Of a DNA stretch of 64,000 nucleotides, positions 9,054 to 17,477 are shown piece after piece. The DNA is from Solimonas flava DSM 18980 (GTDB lineage: Bacteria; Pseudomonadota; Gammaproteobacteria; Nevskiales; Nevskiaceae): contig NZ_KE384553.1 of NCBI RefSeq assembly GCF_000426685.1, positions 266,906-330,905 on the forward strand, given 5' to 3'. The translations under genes and the position numbers were made by a program. The notes beneath the pieces are model-generated. The model was given only the letters and a program-made list of their open reading frames with translations, had not been told where the DNA came from and made no database searches. Position 1 is the first letter of the stretch. Every line of letters starts with the position of its first letter.

Positions 9054-10017
9054 TCCGGGACAGGTGCGGGAAGAGGGGCAGTGCGTCGCCGCGCGCGTGC
9101 AGCGGCTGCGCGGCGCGGTCGTCGAGTTGCAGCGACAGCAGTTCCGGTCGCGCGTAGTGGCCGACCGAATCCATCATGCGTTTGCGCTTGGTGATCAGCG
9201 CGAAATCGAGATCGGCGTAGACCAGGCCTTCGCCGTCGCGCAGCGGCTCGCACAGGTGCTTGCCTTCCGGCGAGACGATGGCGGTGTAGCAGCCGCCGCG
9301 CAGCGCCTTCTGCAGTGCCGGATCGGATGTGATCGACGCCACCTGCTCCTCGCTGAGCCAGGCCGTGGCGTTGATGCCGAAGCAGCCGGATTCGAGGGCG
9401 TGGTGACGCACCGTCAGCTCCATCTGCTCGGCGAAGATCGGGCCGACCAGCGAGCCCGGAAACTGGCTGCAGTGGATCTGTTCGTGCTGCGCCATCAGGC
9501 TGTAGCGCGCCAGCGGGTTGTAGTGCTCCCAGCAGGCCAGCGCGCCGATGCGGCCGACGGCGGAGTCGACCGCTTTCAGGCCGCTGCCGTCGCCCTGGCC
9601 CCAGACCATGCGCTCGTGATACGTCGGCGTGATCTTGCGGCGCTTGAGCAGCAGCGTGCCGTCGGCGTCGAAGATCAGCTGCGCGTTGTAGAGCGTGCCG
9701 TGGTCGCGCTCGTTGACGCCGAGCACGACCACGATCGCGTGCCGGCGCGCGGCGGCGGCGACCGCGTCGGTCGCCGCGCCCGGCACCGTCACCGCCTGCT
9801 CGTACAGCGCCAGGTGCGCGGGGCCCATCGCCACCGCCGGGGTGATGAACGAGAAGTAGGGGTAGTACGGCACCACCGTCTCGGGAAAGACGATCAGCCG
9901 CGCGCCCGCGCGCGCGGCGGCGGCGATCGCGTCGATCACCTTGGCGATCGTGCCGTCGCGGCTGCCCAGCACCGGCGAGAGCTGGGCGGCCGCGACTTTC
10001 ACAAGGGTGTGGTTCAT
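8977..10017 (-). CDS. Nitrilase, Nit6803/Nit1 family
   Basis: A 346-residue carbon-nitrogen hydrolase, the same length as Synechocystis Nit6803. The catalytic triad is visible: E46 in [14 protein letters not shown]128 in [12 protein letters not shown] and C162 in [11 protein letters not shown]. It should hydrolyse an organic nitrile to acid and ammonia in the cytoplasm. The family defines the Nit1C cluster, which has been linked to nitrogen-starvation responses and, in a Pseudomonas, to growth on cyanide as nitrogen source. The last 35 or so residues overlap the radical SAM gene and look unlike the rest of the domain. The start is an ATG at 10017, 61 bp after the upstream gene. Confidence 0.92.
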   Translation of the reverse strand: MNHTLVKVAAAQLSPVLGSRDGTIAKVIDAIAAAARAGARLIVFPETVVPYYPYFSFITPAVAMGPAHLALYEQAVTVPGAATDAVAAAARRHAIVVVLGVNERDHGTLYNAQLIFDADGTLLLKRRKITPTYHERMVWGQGDGSGLKAVDSAVGRIGALACWEHYNPLARYSLMAQHEQIHCSQFPGSLVGPIFAEQMELTVRHHALESGCFGINATAWLSEEQVASITSDPALQKALRGGCYTAIVSPEGKHLCEPLRDGEGLVYADLDFALITKRKRMMDSVGHYARPELLSLQLDDRAAQPLHARGDALPLFPHLSRSACDDARPDEPAADHRPAVARLAAG

Positions 10018-10078
10018 GGGGACTCTGTCGTCCGGATCGTCGATCCCGCGCGGGCGCGCGGGGCCCTCGGCGAATCGC

Positions 10079-10561
10079 TCAGACCGTCCAGGTGTGGATC
10101 ATGAAGGCGTTCTCGTTGCGGTGGATCAGGATCAGGTCGAGCACGTCGAGCGGATTGATCGGCCGGATGCCCGGCTGCAGCGACGGCTCGCCGTGGCCGT
10201 ACAGCGCCTGCAGCGCGAAGCGGCAGGCGTAGACCTTGCCGCCTTCGTCCATGAAGGCCTTGAGCTGGCCGTTGAAGTTCTGATGGCCCGGAAAGGCCTC
10301 GTCGCCGAGCGTCGGGAAGCCGCGCTGGATGCCGAGCGTGACGCCCGGCCCGTAGAGCAGGATCGAAGTCTCGAAGCCCTTGCGCAGCAGGCGCTTGGCC
10401 TGCAGCAGGTTGACCAGGCCGATCGAGCCCTCGAAGGCGACGGTGTGGAAGGTGACCAGCGCTTTCTCGCCGGGCTTGGCTTTGACGTCCTCGAATACCT
10501 TTTCTTCGTAGTCGACGAAGAAGTCGCCTTTCTTGTGCGCGGGCGTCGTGACTGCGGGCAT
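10079..10561 (-). CDS. Nitrogen-starvation response protein, MSMEG_0572/Sll0783 family
   Basis: A 160-residue protein starting [22 protein letters not shown]... with a DsrE/YchN-like alpha/beta core: [20 protein letters not shown], then [14 protein letters not shown] and FAL at about 115-117. It matches the first gene of Nit1C clusters; in Synechocystis the homologue Sll0783 is strongly induced when nitrogen is limiting. Its biochemical role is unknown. It is the promoter-proximal gene of the minus-strand operon and is separated from the divergent MocR regulator by 284 bp holding the candidate operator. Confidence 0.85.
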   Translation of the reverse strand: MPAVTTPAHKKGDFFVDYEEKVFEDVKAKPGEKALVTFHTVAFEGSIGLVNLLQAKRLLRKGFETSILLYGPGVTLGIQRGFPTLGDEAFPGHQNFNGQLKAFMDEGGKVYACRFALQALYGHGEPSLQPGIRPINPLDVLDLILIHRNENAFMIHTWTV

Positions 10562-10657
10562 AGCGGATCTCCTGAAGCGGCGGTTGGAACGATTCGTGGC
10601 GCCGCGCCGGTGCGGCGGGGCGTGCCGGGTTCAGCGCAACCGACGTGCCAGAAAGCG

Positions 10658-10689
10658 ACATTGATCGACAATCACGATGCAATCAATGT
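10658..10689. promoter_or_regulatory. Inverted-repeat operator between Nit1C and its MocR regulator
   Basis: ACATTGAT at 10658-10665 and ATCAATGT at 10682-10689 form an 8-bp inverted repeat with a 16-bp gap. They lie in an AT-richer patch of the divergent intergenic region (10562-10845). The 12-mer ATGCAATCAATG (10677-10688), which includes one arm, recurs exactly at 10880-10891. MocR proteins bind repeated half-sites near divergent target genes, so this is the likely regulator site for the nitrilase operon. Confidence 0.5.
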
Positions 10690-10845
10690 GAGACATTTTT
10701 GTGCCGCCGCGAAATTTTTCCGGCGCCCGTGCGTCGCTGCGGGCCGGCCGCGGACAGCAGGACTTTCCGCGAGATGCCCGCGTGACTTATGATGGCGCTC
10801 GATGTGGCGCGACATGGTGCATCGCGCCTCCTTCTGGATCGGGTG

Positions 10846-12246
10846 ATGGGCTCTAAAAACCAATCAAGTCGCTGGGTTCATGCAATCAATGCGAGCAGCC
10901 GGCCGGCGTACATCGCCATTGCCGACGCCATCGCCGACGACATCCAGGCCGGACACCTGACCGCCCATCAGCGCCTGCCGACGCTGCGCCAGCTGGCGCA
11001 GGACCTGAAGCTGAATTTCACGACCGTGGCGCGCGGCTATGCCGAAGCGCAGCGGCGCGGCCTGATCGACGCGCGGCCCGGCCACGGCACGGTGGTGCGC
11101 GAGATGGTCGGCAGCGGTCCGGTGCGCCGCCCGGTGACGGCCGGCCACCTCATCGACATGACCATGAACATGCCGCCGGAGCCGCGCGATCCGGCGCTGC
11201 TGGCGCGCTTCGCCGAGGGCTACGCGAGCCTGCGCGAGCATGATCCGTATGCGCTGCTGCGCTATCAGGAATTCGGCGGCACGCCGGAGGACCGCGAGGC
11301 CGGCGCGCGCTGGCTGAAGCTGCACGGCGTCGGCGGCCAGCGCGTGCTGGTCTGTCCGGGCGTGCAGAGCGCGCTGCTGGCGCTGTTCACGGTGCTGGCG
11401 CGGCCCGGCGACACGATCGCCTGCGAGGCGGTCACCTATCCGGGCATCAAGGGGCTCGCCGCGCAGCTCGGCATCCGCCTCGTCGGCCTGCCGGCCGACG
11501 GCCAGGGGCTCGATCCCGACGCCTTCGGCGCGCTGTGCGCCGCCGACCTGCCGAAGGCCCTGTACGTGAATCCGACGCTGCTCAACCCGACCACGGCGAC
11601 GCTGCCGCTGGCGCGGCGCGAGGCGATCGCCGAGATCGCGCGCCGCTACGGCGTGCCGATCATCGAGGACGACGCCTACGCCTGTCTGCCGGAGCGGCCG
11701 CCGCCGGCGATCGCGACGCTGGCGCCGGAGCTGACGTTCTATCTGTCCGGCTTCTCGAAATGCCTCGGCGCCGGTTTGCGCGTCGCCTACATGACGACGC
11801 CGAACGTGCGCTACACCGCGCGCCTGTCGGCGGTGCTGCGCACGACAGCGGTGATGGCCTCGCCGATCCTCACGGCGCTGGCCACGCGCTGGATCGACGA
11901 CGGCACCGCCGCGCTCGCCGCGCAGGCGGTGCGCGCCGAGTCGCGCGCGCGCCAGAAGCTCGCCGCCAGCATCCTGCGCCGCGCCGAGTTCGTCACCGAT
12001 CCGGACGCGTTCCATCTCTGGCTGAAGACGCCGGAGCCGTGGACGCGCATCGAGTTCGCGACCCATCTGCGCGCGCACGGCGTCGGCGTGGTGGTCGCCG
12101 ATACCTTCACCGTCAGCGGACCGGCGCCGGAGGCGGTGCGCGTCTGTCTCGGCGGCGCCGCCAGCCGCGACGAATGCGGCCATACACTGGAAATGATCGA
12201 AGACGCGATCGAGCAGCTGCCGGCGCTCGCGTCGCGCGTGATGTAG
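10846..12246 (+). CDS. MocR-type GntR regulator with aminotransferase-like domain
   Basis: A 466-residue protein. Residues 10-80 form a GntR winged helix (IADDIQAGHLTAHQRLPTLR, then LNFTTVARGYAEAQRRG). Residues 100-460 form a fold-type I aminotransferase domain with VNPTLLNPTTATLP, the Asp in IIEDDAYACLPE and the PLP lysine in LSGFSKCLGAGLR. MocR proteins use PLP as a ligand sensor. It is divergent to the nitrilase operon, making it the likely local regulator. I chose the ATG at 10846; an upstream in-frame ATG at 10789 would add 19 residues that overlap the promoter region. DUF2970 and cytochrome genes follow on the same strand after 18 bp. Confidence 0.88.
   Translation: MGSKNQSSRWVHAINASSRPAYIAIADAIADDIQAGHLTAHQRLPTLRQLAQDLKLNFTTVARGYAEAQRRGLIDARPGHGTVVREMVGSGPVRRPVTAGHLIDMTMNMPPEPRDPALLARFAEGYASLREHDPYALLRYQEFGGTPEDREAGARWLKLHGVGGQRVLVCPGVQSALLALFTVLARPGDTIACEAVTYPGIKGLAAQLGIRLVGLPADGQGLDPDAFGALCAADLPKALYVNPTLLNPTTATLPLARREAIAEIARRYGVPIIEDDAYACLPERPPPAIATLAPELTFYLSGFSKCLGAGLRVAYMTTPNVRYTARLSAVLRTTAVMASPILTALATRWIDDGTAALAAQAVRAESRARQKLAASILRRAEFVTDPDAFHLWLKTPEPWTRIEFATHLRAHGVGVVVADTFTVSGPAPEAVRVCLGGAASRDECGHTLEMIEDAIEQLPALASRVM
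10880..10891 (+). repeat. Second copy of the 12-bp element ATGCAATCAATG, inside mocR
   Basis: An exact copy of the element at 10677-10688, same orientation, 203 bp away and within codons 12-16 of the regulator gene. A 12-nt identical AT-rich match this close in a G+C-rich genome is unlikely by chance. It may be a downstream operator for autoregulation. Confidence 0.5.
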
Positions 12247-12264
12247 TCACGAGGAGAACCGTCG

Positions 12265-12516
12265 ATGGAAAACCGTACGCTCAAGGTGCCGTCCGCCGCC
12301 AACGATGACGGGACGCCGCGCAAGCTCGGCCTGTTCGCCACCCTCGGCAGCGTGCTGATGGCGATGCTCGGTGTGCAGAGCTCGAAGGCGCGCGAGCGCG
12401 ATTTCGCGCGCGGCAGTCCGGCGGCGTTCATCGCCATCGGCGTGCTGCTGACGATCGGCTTCATCGTCACGCTGGTGCTGATCGTGCGCCTGCTGCTGCG
12501 CAACGCGGGGCTTTGA
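12265..12516 (+). CDS. DUF2970 small membrane protein
   Basis: An 83-residue protein preceded by GAGGAG. Residues 20-50 hold the family signature (FATLGSVLMAMLGVQSSKARERDF) and residues 53-77 a single transmembrane helix. DUF2970 proteins occur in beta- and gammaproteobacteria, often close to respiratory genes; their function is unknown. It lies 18 bp after the MocR gene and its stop overlaps the possible TTG start of the next cytochrome gene. Confidence 0.8.
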   Translation: MENRTLKVPSAANDDGTPRKLGLFATLGSVLMAMLGVQSSKARERDFARGSPAAFIAIGVLLTIGFIVTLVLIVRLLLRNAGL

Positions 12517-13241
12517 GCGTGCGCGCCGCGGTCTGGCTGCGCGGCCTGCTGCCGCTGCTGCTGGCGTGGCCGGCGTTCGCCGCGCCCGCGGCGCAAACCC
12601 CGCCGCTCGACTCGATCGACCAGCGCGTGCAGCCGTGCATGGCCTGTCACGGCCGCGAGGGGCGGGCGACCAGCGACGGCTACTACCCGCGCATCGCCGG
12701 CAAGCCGGCCGGCTATCTCTACAACCAGCTGCTGAACTTCCGCGAGGCCCGCCGCGACTACGCGATGATGACCTACATGGTCGAGCGGCAGGGCGACGCC
12801 TACCTCGCCGAAATGGCGCAGTACTTCGCCGATCAGCATCTGCCGTATCCGCCGCCGCAGGCGCCGGCGGTCGGCACCGCAGTGCTCGAACGCGGCCGCC
12901 GGCTCGTCAACGACGGCGACGCGCCGCAGCGCATCCCGGCCTGCGTCGCCTGCCACGGCGCGCGCCTGACCGGCGCCCTGCCGGCGACGCCGGGCCTGCT
13001 CGGCCTGTCGCACGATTACCTGATGGCGCAGCTCGGCGCCTGGCGCGAGGGCAACCGCCGCGCGCACGCGCCGGACTGCATGGCCGAAGTCGCGCGCCGC
13101 CTGACGCCGGCCGACCTGTATGCCGCGAGCGCCTGGCTGGCGACCCAGCCGGTGCCGGACGACGCGTCGCCGGCCGCGCCGATCGCCGAACTGCCGCTCG
13201 AATGCGGCAGCGCCATGGTGCCGACGGAGGCGAAGCGATGA
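12513..13241 (+). CDS. Periplasmic dihaem cytochrome c
   Basis: A protein of up to 242 residues with a signal peptide ending near AWPAFAAPA and two haem c sites, CMACH (about residues 42-46) and CVACH (about 144-148). This resembles the two-domain c4-type cytochromes that pass electrons to terminal oxidases. The start is either TTG at 12513, overlapping the previous stop, or GTG at 12519. The stop overlaps the start of the next cytochrome (ATGA). Electron donor and acceptor are not evident from the context. Confidence 0.87.
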   Translation: MSVRAAVWLRGLLPLLLAWPAFAAPAAQTPPLDSIDQRVQPCMACHGREGRATSDGYYPRIAGKPAGYLYNQLLNFREARRDYAMMTYMVERQGDAYLAEMAQYFADQHLPYPPPQAPAVGTAVLERGRRLVNDGDAPQRIPACVACHGARLTGALPATPGLLGLSHDYLMAQLGAWREGNRRAHAPDCMAEVARRLTPADLYAASAWLATQPVPDDASPAAPIAELPLECGSAMVPTEAKR

Positions 13242-14548
13242 GCGCCGCGATCATGAAGCGCCGCGCGCTCGGCGCGCTGCTCGGGCTCGGCACGCTGGCG
13301 CTGCTGGCGGCGGCGGGCCTGTGGCTGTTCGGTCCGGTTGATCGCCAGGACGGCGACGCGCCGCCGCTGCCGGCCGGAACGCTGACGACCGATGCGCGCG
13401 CGCGCGGCGAACAGCTCGTGCGGCTCGGCGACTGCCGGGCCTGCCACACCGCGCGCGGCGGCGCCGCCTACGCCGGCGGTCGCGCCGTGCCGACGCCGTT
13501 CGGCACCTTCTATGCGCCGAACATCACGCCCGACGCCGAGACCGGCATCGGCCAGTGGAGCGCCGACGACTTCTGGCGCGCGCTGCACGAGGGCAAGGGC
13601 CGCGACGGCCGGCCGCTGTATCCGACCTTCCCGTACACCAACTTCACGCGCGTCAGCCGCGCCGACGCCGACGCGATGTACGCCTATCTGCGCGCGCAGC
13701 CGGCGGTGCGCCAGGCGAACCGACCGCACGAGCTGAAGTTCCCGTACCGCTTCCGGCCGCTGCTGCGCGGCTGGCGCCTGCTGTTCTTCCGGCCCGGCGT
13801 CTACCAGCCGGATCCGGCGCAAAGCGCCGAGTGGAATCGCGGCGCCTATCTGGTGCAGGGCCTCGGCCATTGCAGCGCCTGCCACGAGGCGCGCAATGCG
13901 CTCGGCGCGATTCGCGCACAGGACAACCCGTCCGGCGGTCTGGTGCTGAACTGGTACGCGCCGGCGCTGGCGAGCCGTGCCGAGGCCGGCGTGCAGGACT
14001 GGTCCGAGGACGAGATCGTCGCGCTGCTGAAGACCGGCGTCAGCGCCCGCGCCACGACGATGGGGCCGATGGCCGAGGTCGTCTACGAAAGCCTGCAGCA
14101 TGTCGATCCGGCCGAGCTGCGCGCGATCGCCGTCTACCTGAAGTCGCTGCACGACATCGGCGCGCCGCCGGCATCCGGCCGGCAGGCCCCGCCGCCGAAG
14201 GTCGTCGCGGCGATGAAGCCGCGCGGCGAGCGCCTGTATCGCGAGCATTGCGCGCAGTGCCACGGCGACGACGGCGAAGGCCGCGCGCCGGCGGCGCCGG
14301 CGCTGGCCGGCAATCGCGCGGTGCTGATGAACTCGGCGGTCGATCCGATCCGCATCGTGCTGTTCGGCGGCTACGCGCCGGGCACCGCCGGCAATCCGCG
14401 CCCGTACGGCATGCCGCCGTTCGCGCCCACGCTCGGCGACGAGCAGATCGCCGAAGTGCTGAGCTATGTGCGCAGCGCCTGGGGCAACGACGCGCGGCCG
14501 ATCGGCGGCGCCGAGGTGCGCGACAACCGCGGCGGGCCGCTGTGGTGA
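13238..14548 (+). CDS. Triple-haem membrane-anchored cytochrome c, dehydrogenase-subunit type
   Basis: A 436-residue protein with an N-terminal membrane anchor (residues 10-32) and three CxxCH sites: CRACH (66-70), CSACH (about 212) and CAQCH (about 335). The arrangement resembles the cytochrome subunit of periplasmic alcohol, gluconate or aldehyde dehydrogenases, including motifs such as FYAPNITPD and WSADDFWRALHEG. No dehydrogenase subunit is next to it; only the dihaem cytochrome precedes it. It may act as a quinone-independent electron relay for an enzyme encoded elsewhere. Confidence 0.87.
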   Translation: MSAAIMKRRALGALLGLGTLALLAAAGLWLFGPVDRQDGDAPPLPAGTLTTDARARGEQLVRLGDCRACHTARGGAAYAGGRAVPTPFGTFYAPNITPDAETGIGQWSADDFWRALHEGKGRDGRPLYPTFPYTNFTRVSRADADAMYAYLRAQPAVRQANRPHELKFPYRFRPLLRGWRLLFFRPGVYQPDPAQSAEWNRGAYLVQGLGHCSACHEARNALGAIRAQDNPSGGLVLNWYAPALASRAEAGVQDWSEDEIVALLKTGVSARATTMGPMAEVVYESLQHVDPAELRAIAVYLKSLHDIGAPPASGRQAPPPKVVAAMKPRGERLYREHCAQCHGDDGEGRAPAAPALAGNRAVLMNSAVDPIRIVLFGGYAPGTAGNPRPYGMPPFAPTLGDEQIAEVLSYVRSAWGNDARPIGGAEVRDNRGGPLW

Positions 14549-14577
14549 GCCGCGCCTGAGCGGCGCGGCCGCGGCCG

Positions 14578-14934
14578 TCAGTCTTCGCCGCCGCGATCCG
14601 TCGCCGCCGCGGCCGCCGGCTTTGCCGCGGCGCGCTTGCGGGCGCGCGGCTTGCGCTTGCGCGGCGGACGCGGTGGCTCGGGCGCGACGTCGTCGACTTC
14701 CGGCTCGCCGTCCTCGTTGATGCGCAGGCGCGCCGCGAACTTCTGCCAGGCCGGCGTGCGCCGCAGCGTGTCGAAATTGCTGCGCACGAATTGCGAGGCG
14801 TCGAAGCCGCTGGCGGCGCCGATCTTGTCGCGCAGGAAGGCGACGATGTCCTCCTGCAGGCCGGACACGTCGGGCAGGCCGAGGAAGCGGCGCAGTTCCT
14901 CGGGGCGGACGTCGATCTCGATCTTGATCTGCAT
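14578..14934 (-). CDS. DUF6489-like protein with basic tail
   Basis: A 118-residue protein. The first half (KIEIDVRPEELRRFLGLPDV) matches a small conserved proteobacterial family of unknown function, DUF6489, often found with phasin or granule proteins. The second half, from about residue 80, is Pro/Arg/Lys/Ala-rich (PPRKRKPRARKRAAAKPAAA) and likely disordered and nucleic-acid binding. It shares direction with the MAPEG gene 13 bp upstream, so the two are likely cotranscribed. Confidence 0.7.
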   Translation of the reverse strand: MQIKIEIDVRPEELRRFLGLPDVSGLQEDIVAFLRDKIGAASGFDASQFVRSNFDTLRRTPAWQKFAARLRINEDGEPEVDDVAPEPPRPPRKRKPRARKRAAAKPAAAAATDRGGED

Positions 14935-14946
14935 CGGGCAGCTCCT

Positions 14947-15327
14947 TTACGACGCGCGCGCGGCGACGACGAAGAGGCCGATCACGCAGGCGATGGCGCC
15001 GAGCCAGACCAGCGAGCGCAGCGTCGCGCGGTTGGCGATGTAGCACAGGCCGTACGCGATGCGCAGCGCGACGAAGGCCAGCGCCAGCAGGTCGGCGGCG
15101 GCGCTCGGGCCGGCGACGACGTGGGCGATGAGCACCGCGGCGGCGAACGGCGGGAACGCTTCGAAGCTGTTGAGCTGCGCCCAGTGCGCGCGCTTGCGCC
15201 AGCCGGCTGCCTGTTCGAGATACTCGCGCGGCGCGGCATTGTCGAAGCGGCGGCTCCACTTGGCGGCCAGCGCGAACGGAAACGGCAACAGGGCCGCGGC
15301 CAGCACGCACCACAGGGCGATCGTCAT
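14947..15327 (-). CDS. MAPEG family membrane protein
   Basis: A 126-residue protein with four hydrophobic helices. The motif NSFEAFPPFAAAVLIA and the later AFVALRIAYGLCYIAN match the MAPEG (eicosanoid and glutathione metabolism) fold, bacterial YecN-like branch. The ATG at 15327 puts the first helix at the N terminus; the frame is open 13 codons further, without a signal for initiation. Enzymatic activity in bacterial members is usually uncertain. Confidence 0.82.
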   Translation of the reverse strand: MTIALWCVLAAALLPFPFALAAKWSRRFDNAAPREYLEQAAGWRKRAHWAQLNSFEAFPPFAAAVLIAHVVAGPSAAADLLALAFVALRIAYGLCYIANRATLRSLVWLGAIACVIGLFVVAARAS

Positions 15328-15572
15328 CTTCGGTGTCCCCCGACGTTGTTGTGATGGGCCGAGCATAACAGCCGGCTCGCCGCCGGCTGAGCGGCCGCAG
15401 CGCGGCGCGCCTCTGGCGCAACGGCGGCGGTCGCCTTGCCGCCGAGAAGGCGCCGGCCACGCCCGGGCGGGCAGGTTCCGGGGAACACGGCCGGCGCGGG
15501 GCAGCCATCATGCCGCGCGGCAAGCGCCAGCCTGGCCGCTCCGGAAAGCCGTTTTCTGCGCTTCAGTTTCAC
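15324..15572 (-). CDS. Doubtful small ORF between coq7 and the MAPEG gene
   Basis: An 82-codon frame starting with GTG (MKLKRRKRLSGAARLALAA...) fills most of the 327-bp gap between coq7 and the MAPEG gene and overlaps the MAPEG start by 4 nt. A GGAG lies 6-7 nt ahead of the GTG. A strong hairpin covers this ribosome-binding site (15579-15611). The amino-acid composition (Arg, Ala, Gly, Pro) looks like random high-GC sequence, so this may be leader DNA rather than a gene. Apart from this ORF and the hairpin, I see nothing in the gap. Confidence 0.2.
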   Translation of the reverse strand: MKLKRRKRLSGAARLALAARHDGCPAPAVFPGTCPPGRGRRLLGGKATAAVAPEARRAAAAQPAASRLLCSAHHNNVGGHRR

Positions 15573-15654
15573 GATGTCGCTCCGTGTTCGGCCCGCTTCG
15601 GGCCGGGAGCGAAATTCTGGCGGGGAGGGTGAAGGCTTTCCTCTGGCGGGGCGC

Positions 15655-16329
15655 TCAGACCCGATACGCGCCGAACTTCATCAGCCTGGCGACCTGGCGC
15701 ATCAGGCCGCGCACCGGCGCCGGCAGCGGCTGGCCGCCGGCCTGTTCGGCTTCGTGGCCGTGGCGCTCTTCGTCGCGGCGCATGGTTTCGAGGATGGCGC
15801 GGCCGCGCGCGTCGGTTTCCGGCAGCTGCCGCAGGTGCTCGCCGAGGTGCTCGGACACCTGGCGCTCGGTCTCGTGGACGAAGCCGAGGCTCCAGGCGTC
15901 GCCGCGCAGGCCGGCGAGCGCGCCGATCGCGAACGAGCCGGCGTACCACAGCGGCTGCAGCTTGCTCGGCGCGTCGCCGAGCTCGTCGAGGCGTTCCTCG
16001 CACCAGCGCAGATGATCGTGTTCCTCGCGCGCCGCTTCGAGCAGGTGGCGGCGGGTTTGCGGATTGCGCGCGGTCAGCGCCTGGCCGTGGTACAGCGCCT
16101 GCGCGGCGATCTCGCCGGCGTGATTGACGCGCATCAGGCCGGCGACGTGGCGGCGCTCGGCTTCCGGCAGTTCGGCGTCGCGCTGGCGCGCCGCCGGGTT
16201 GGCGCGGCCGGCGCCGCGCTCGCGCTCGGCGAGCAGCGCCAGGCCGCGGCCGAGCAGCGACAGCAGCGGATCGACGGGACGTAACTCGCGGTCGGCGTGA
16301 ACGGCAGGGGCTGCGGCGCTCGGTTTCAT
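15655..16329 (-). CDS. coq7: Demethoxyubiquinone hydroxylase
   Basis: A 224-residue di-iron monooxygenase for the penultimate step of ubiquinone synthesis. Iron ligands are visible in the helical bundle: [31 protein letters not shown], the later [14 protein letters not shown] and the final [11 protein letters not shown]. Length and motif order fit Coq7/UbiF-type enzymes of non-enteric gammaproteobacteria. It is divergent to holA with 125 bp between them. Confidence 0.93.
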   Translation of the reverse strand: MKPSAAAPAVHADRELRPVDPLLSLLGRGLALLAERERGAGRANPAARQRDAELPEAERRHVAGLMRVNHAGEIAAQALYHGQALTARNPQTRRHLLEAAREEHDHLRWCEERLDELGDAPSKLQPLWYAGSFAIGALAGLRGDAWSLGFVHETERQVSEHLGEHLRQLPETDARGRAILETMRRDEERHGHEAEQAGGQPLPAPVRGLMRQVARLMKFGAYRV

Positions 16330-16454
16330 GGCGGCGATTCTAGGGCCTGCGTGCGGCGCCTGCGCAAGCCGGCCGGACCGGCGCGCGGCAGGCGGCGGCG
16401 CCGGTCTCGTAGAATGGGCGCTTTCCGACGCAGGACGCCTCGTCCTTCCACGCC

Positions 16455-17477
16455 GTGCAGCTCAAAGCCAGCCAGCTCGCCTCGCATCTCGCCAAGGGCC
16501 TCGCGCCGATCTACTTCGTCGCCGGCGAGGAGCCGCTGCTGATGCAGGAGGCGCTCGACGCGATCCGCGCCGCGGCGCGCAAGGCCGGCTACAGCGAGCG
16601 CGAGGTGTTCGACGTCGAGCGCGGCTTCGCCTGGCAGCGCGTGATCGAGGCCGGCGCCAGCCTGTCGCTGTTCGCCTCAAGGCGCATCGTCGAGGTGCGC
16701 ATGGCCGCGGGGCCCGACGACGAGGGGCGCAAGACCCTGCAGGCGCTGGCCCAGCGGCCGCCGCAGGACGTGCTGCTGATCGTCGTCTGCGGCGCGCTCG
16801 ACAAGCGCCAGCGCGAGGCGCCGTGGGCGCGGGCGCTCGACACCGCCGGCGCCAGTCTCTACCTGTGGCCGGTCAAGCCCGAGGAATTCGTGCCCTGGCT
16901 CGACGCGCGCCTCAAGGCGGCGGGCGTGCAGGCCGACGCCGAAGCGGTGAAGCTGCTCGCCGAGCGCACCGAGGGCAATCTGCTGGCCGCCGCGCAGGAC
17001 GTCGAAAAGCTCAAGCTGCTGTTCCCGGGCGAGCGGATCGGCGTCGAGGCGCTGGCGCAGGCGGTCGCCGACAGCGCGCGCTTCGAAGCCTTCGATCTCA
17101 ACGACCGCATCCTCGACGGCGACGCCGTCGGCAGCGTGCGCAGCCTGCAGCGCCTGCGCGAGGAAGGCCTCGGGCCGCTGGAAATCCTCGGCGCGCTGTC
17201 CTGGTGCCTGCGCTCGCTGGCCAAGGCTTCGATCCAGTACGCGCGCCTGCGCGATGCCGGCGCCGCCTGCGAGGCGGCCGGCATCTTCCGCGCGCAGCAG
17301 GCCAAGTACCTGCGCGCACTGCCGCGCGTGCGGCCGGCCGAGGCGCTGACCTGGATGCGCCGCGCCGCCAACGTCGACCAGATGGTCAAGTCCGGTCAGG
17401 AGGCGGCGGCCTGGGAAGAATTGCTAACATTGATCCTCGCCGCCAGTGGGGCGGCCCCGCGTCCACAACGTTCATGA
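16455..17477 (+). CDS. holA: DNA polymerase III subunit delta
   Basis: A 340-residue clamp-loader subunit that opens the beta clamp. The N terminus has [20 protein letters not shown], the typical degenerate AAA+ start. The C-terminal collar domain includes [14 protein letters not shown]. The start codon is GTG at 16455; a TAGAAT -10-like hexamer lies at 16410-16415. In many gammaproteobacteria lptE precedes holA; here coq7 lies upstream on the other strand. The stop overlaps the proA start by 4 nt (ATGA). Confidence 0.93.
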   Translation: MQLKASQLASHLAKGLAPIYFVAGEEPLLMQEALDAIRAAARKAGYSEREVFDVERGFAWQRVIEAGASLSLFASRRIVEVRMAAGPDDEGRKTLQALAQRPPQDVLLIVVCGALDKRQREAPWARALDTAGASLYLWPVKPEEFVPWLDARLKAAGVQADAEAVKLLAERTEGNLLAAAQDVEKLKLLFPGERIGVEALAQAVADSARFEAFDLNDRILDGDAVGSVRSLQRLREEGLGPLEILGALSWCLRSLAKASIQYARLRDAGAACEAAGIFRAQQAKYLRALPRVRPAEALTWMRRAANVDQMVKSGQEAAAWEELLTLILAASGAAPRPQRS

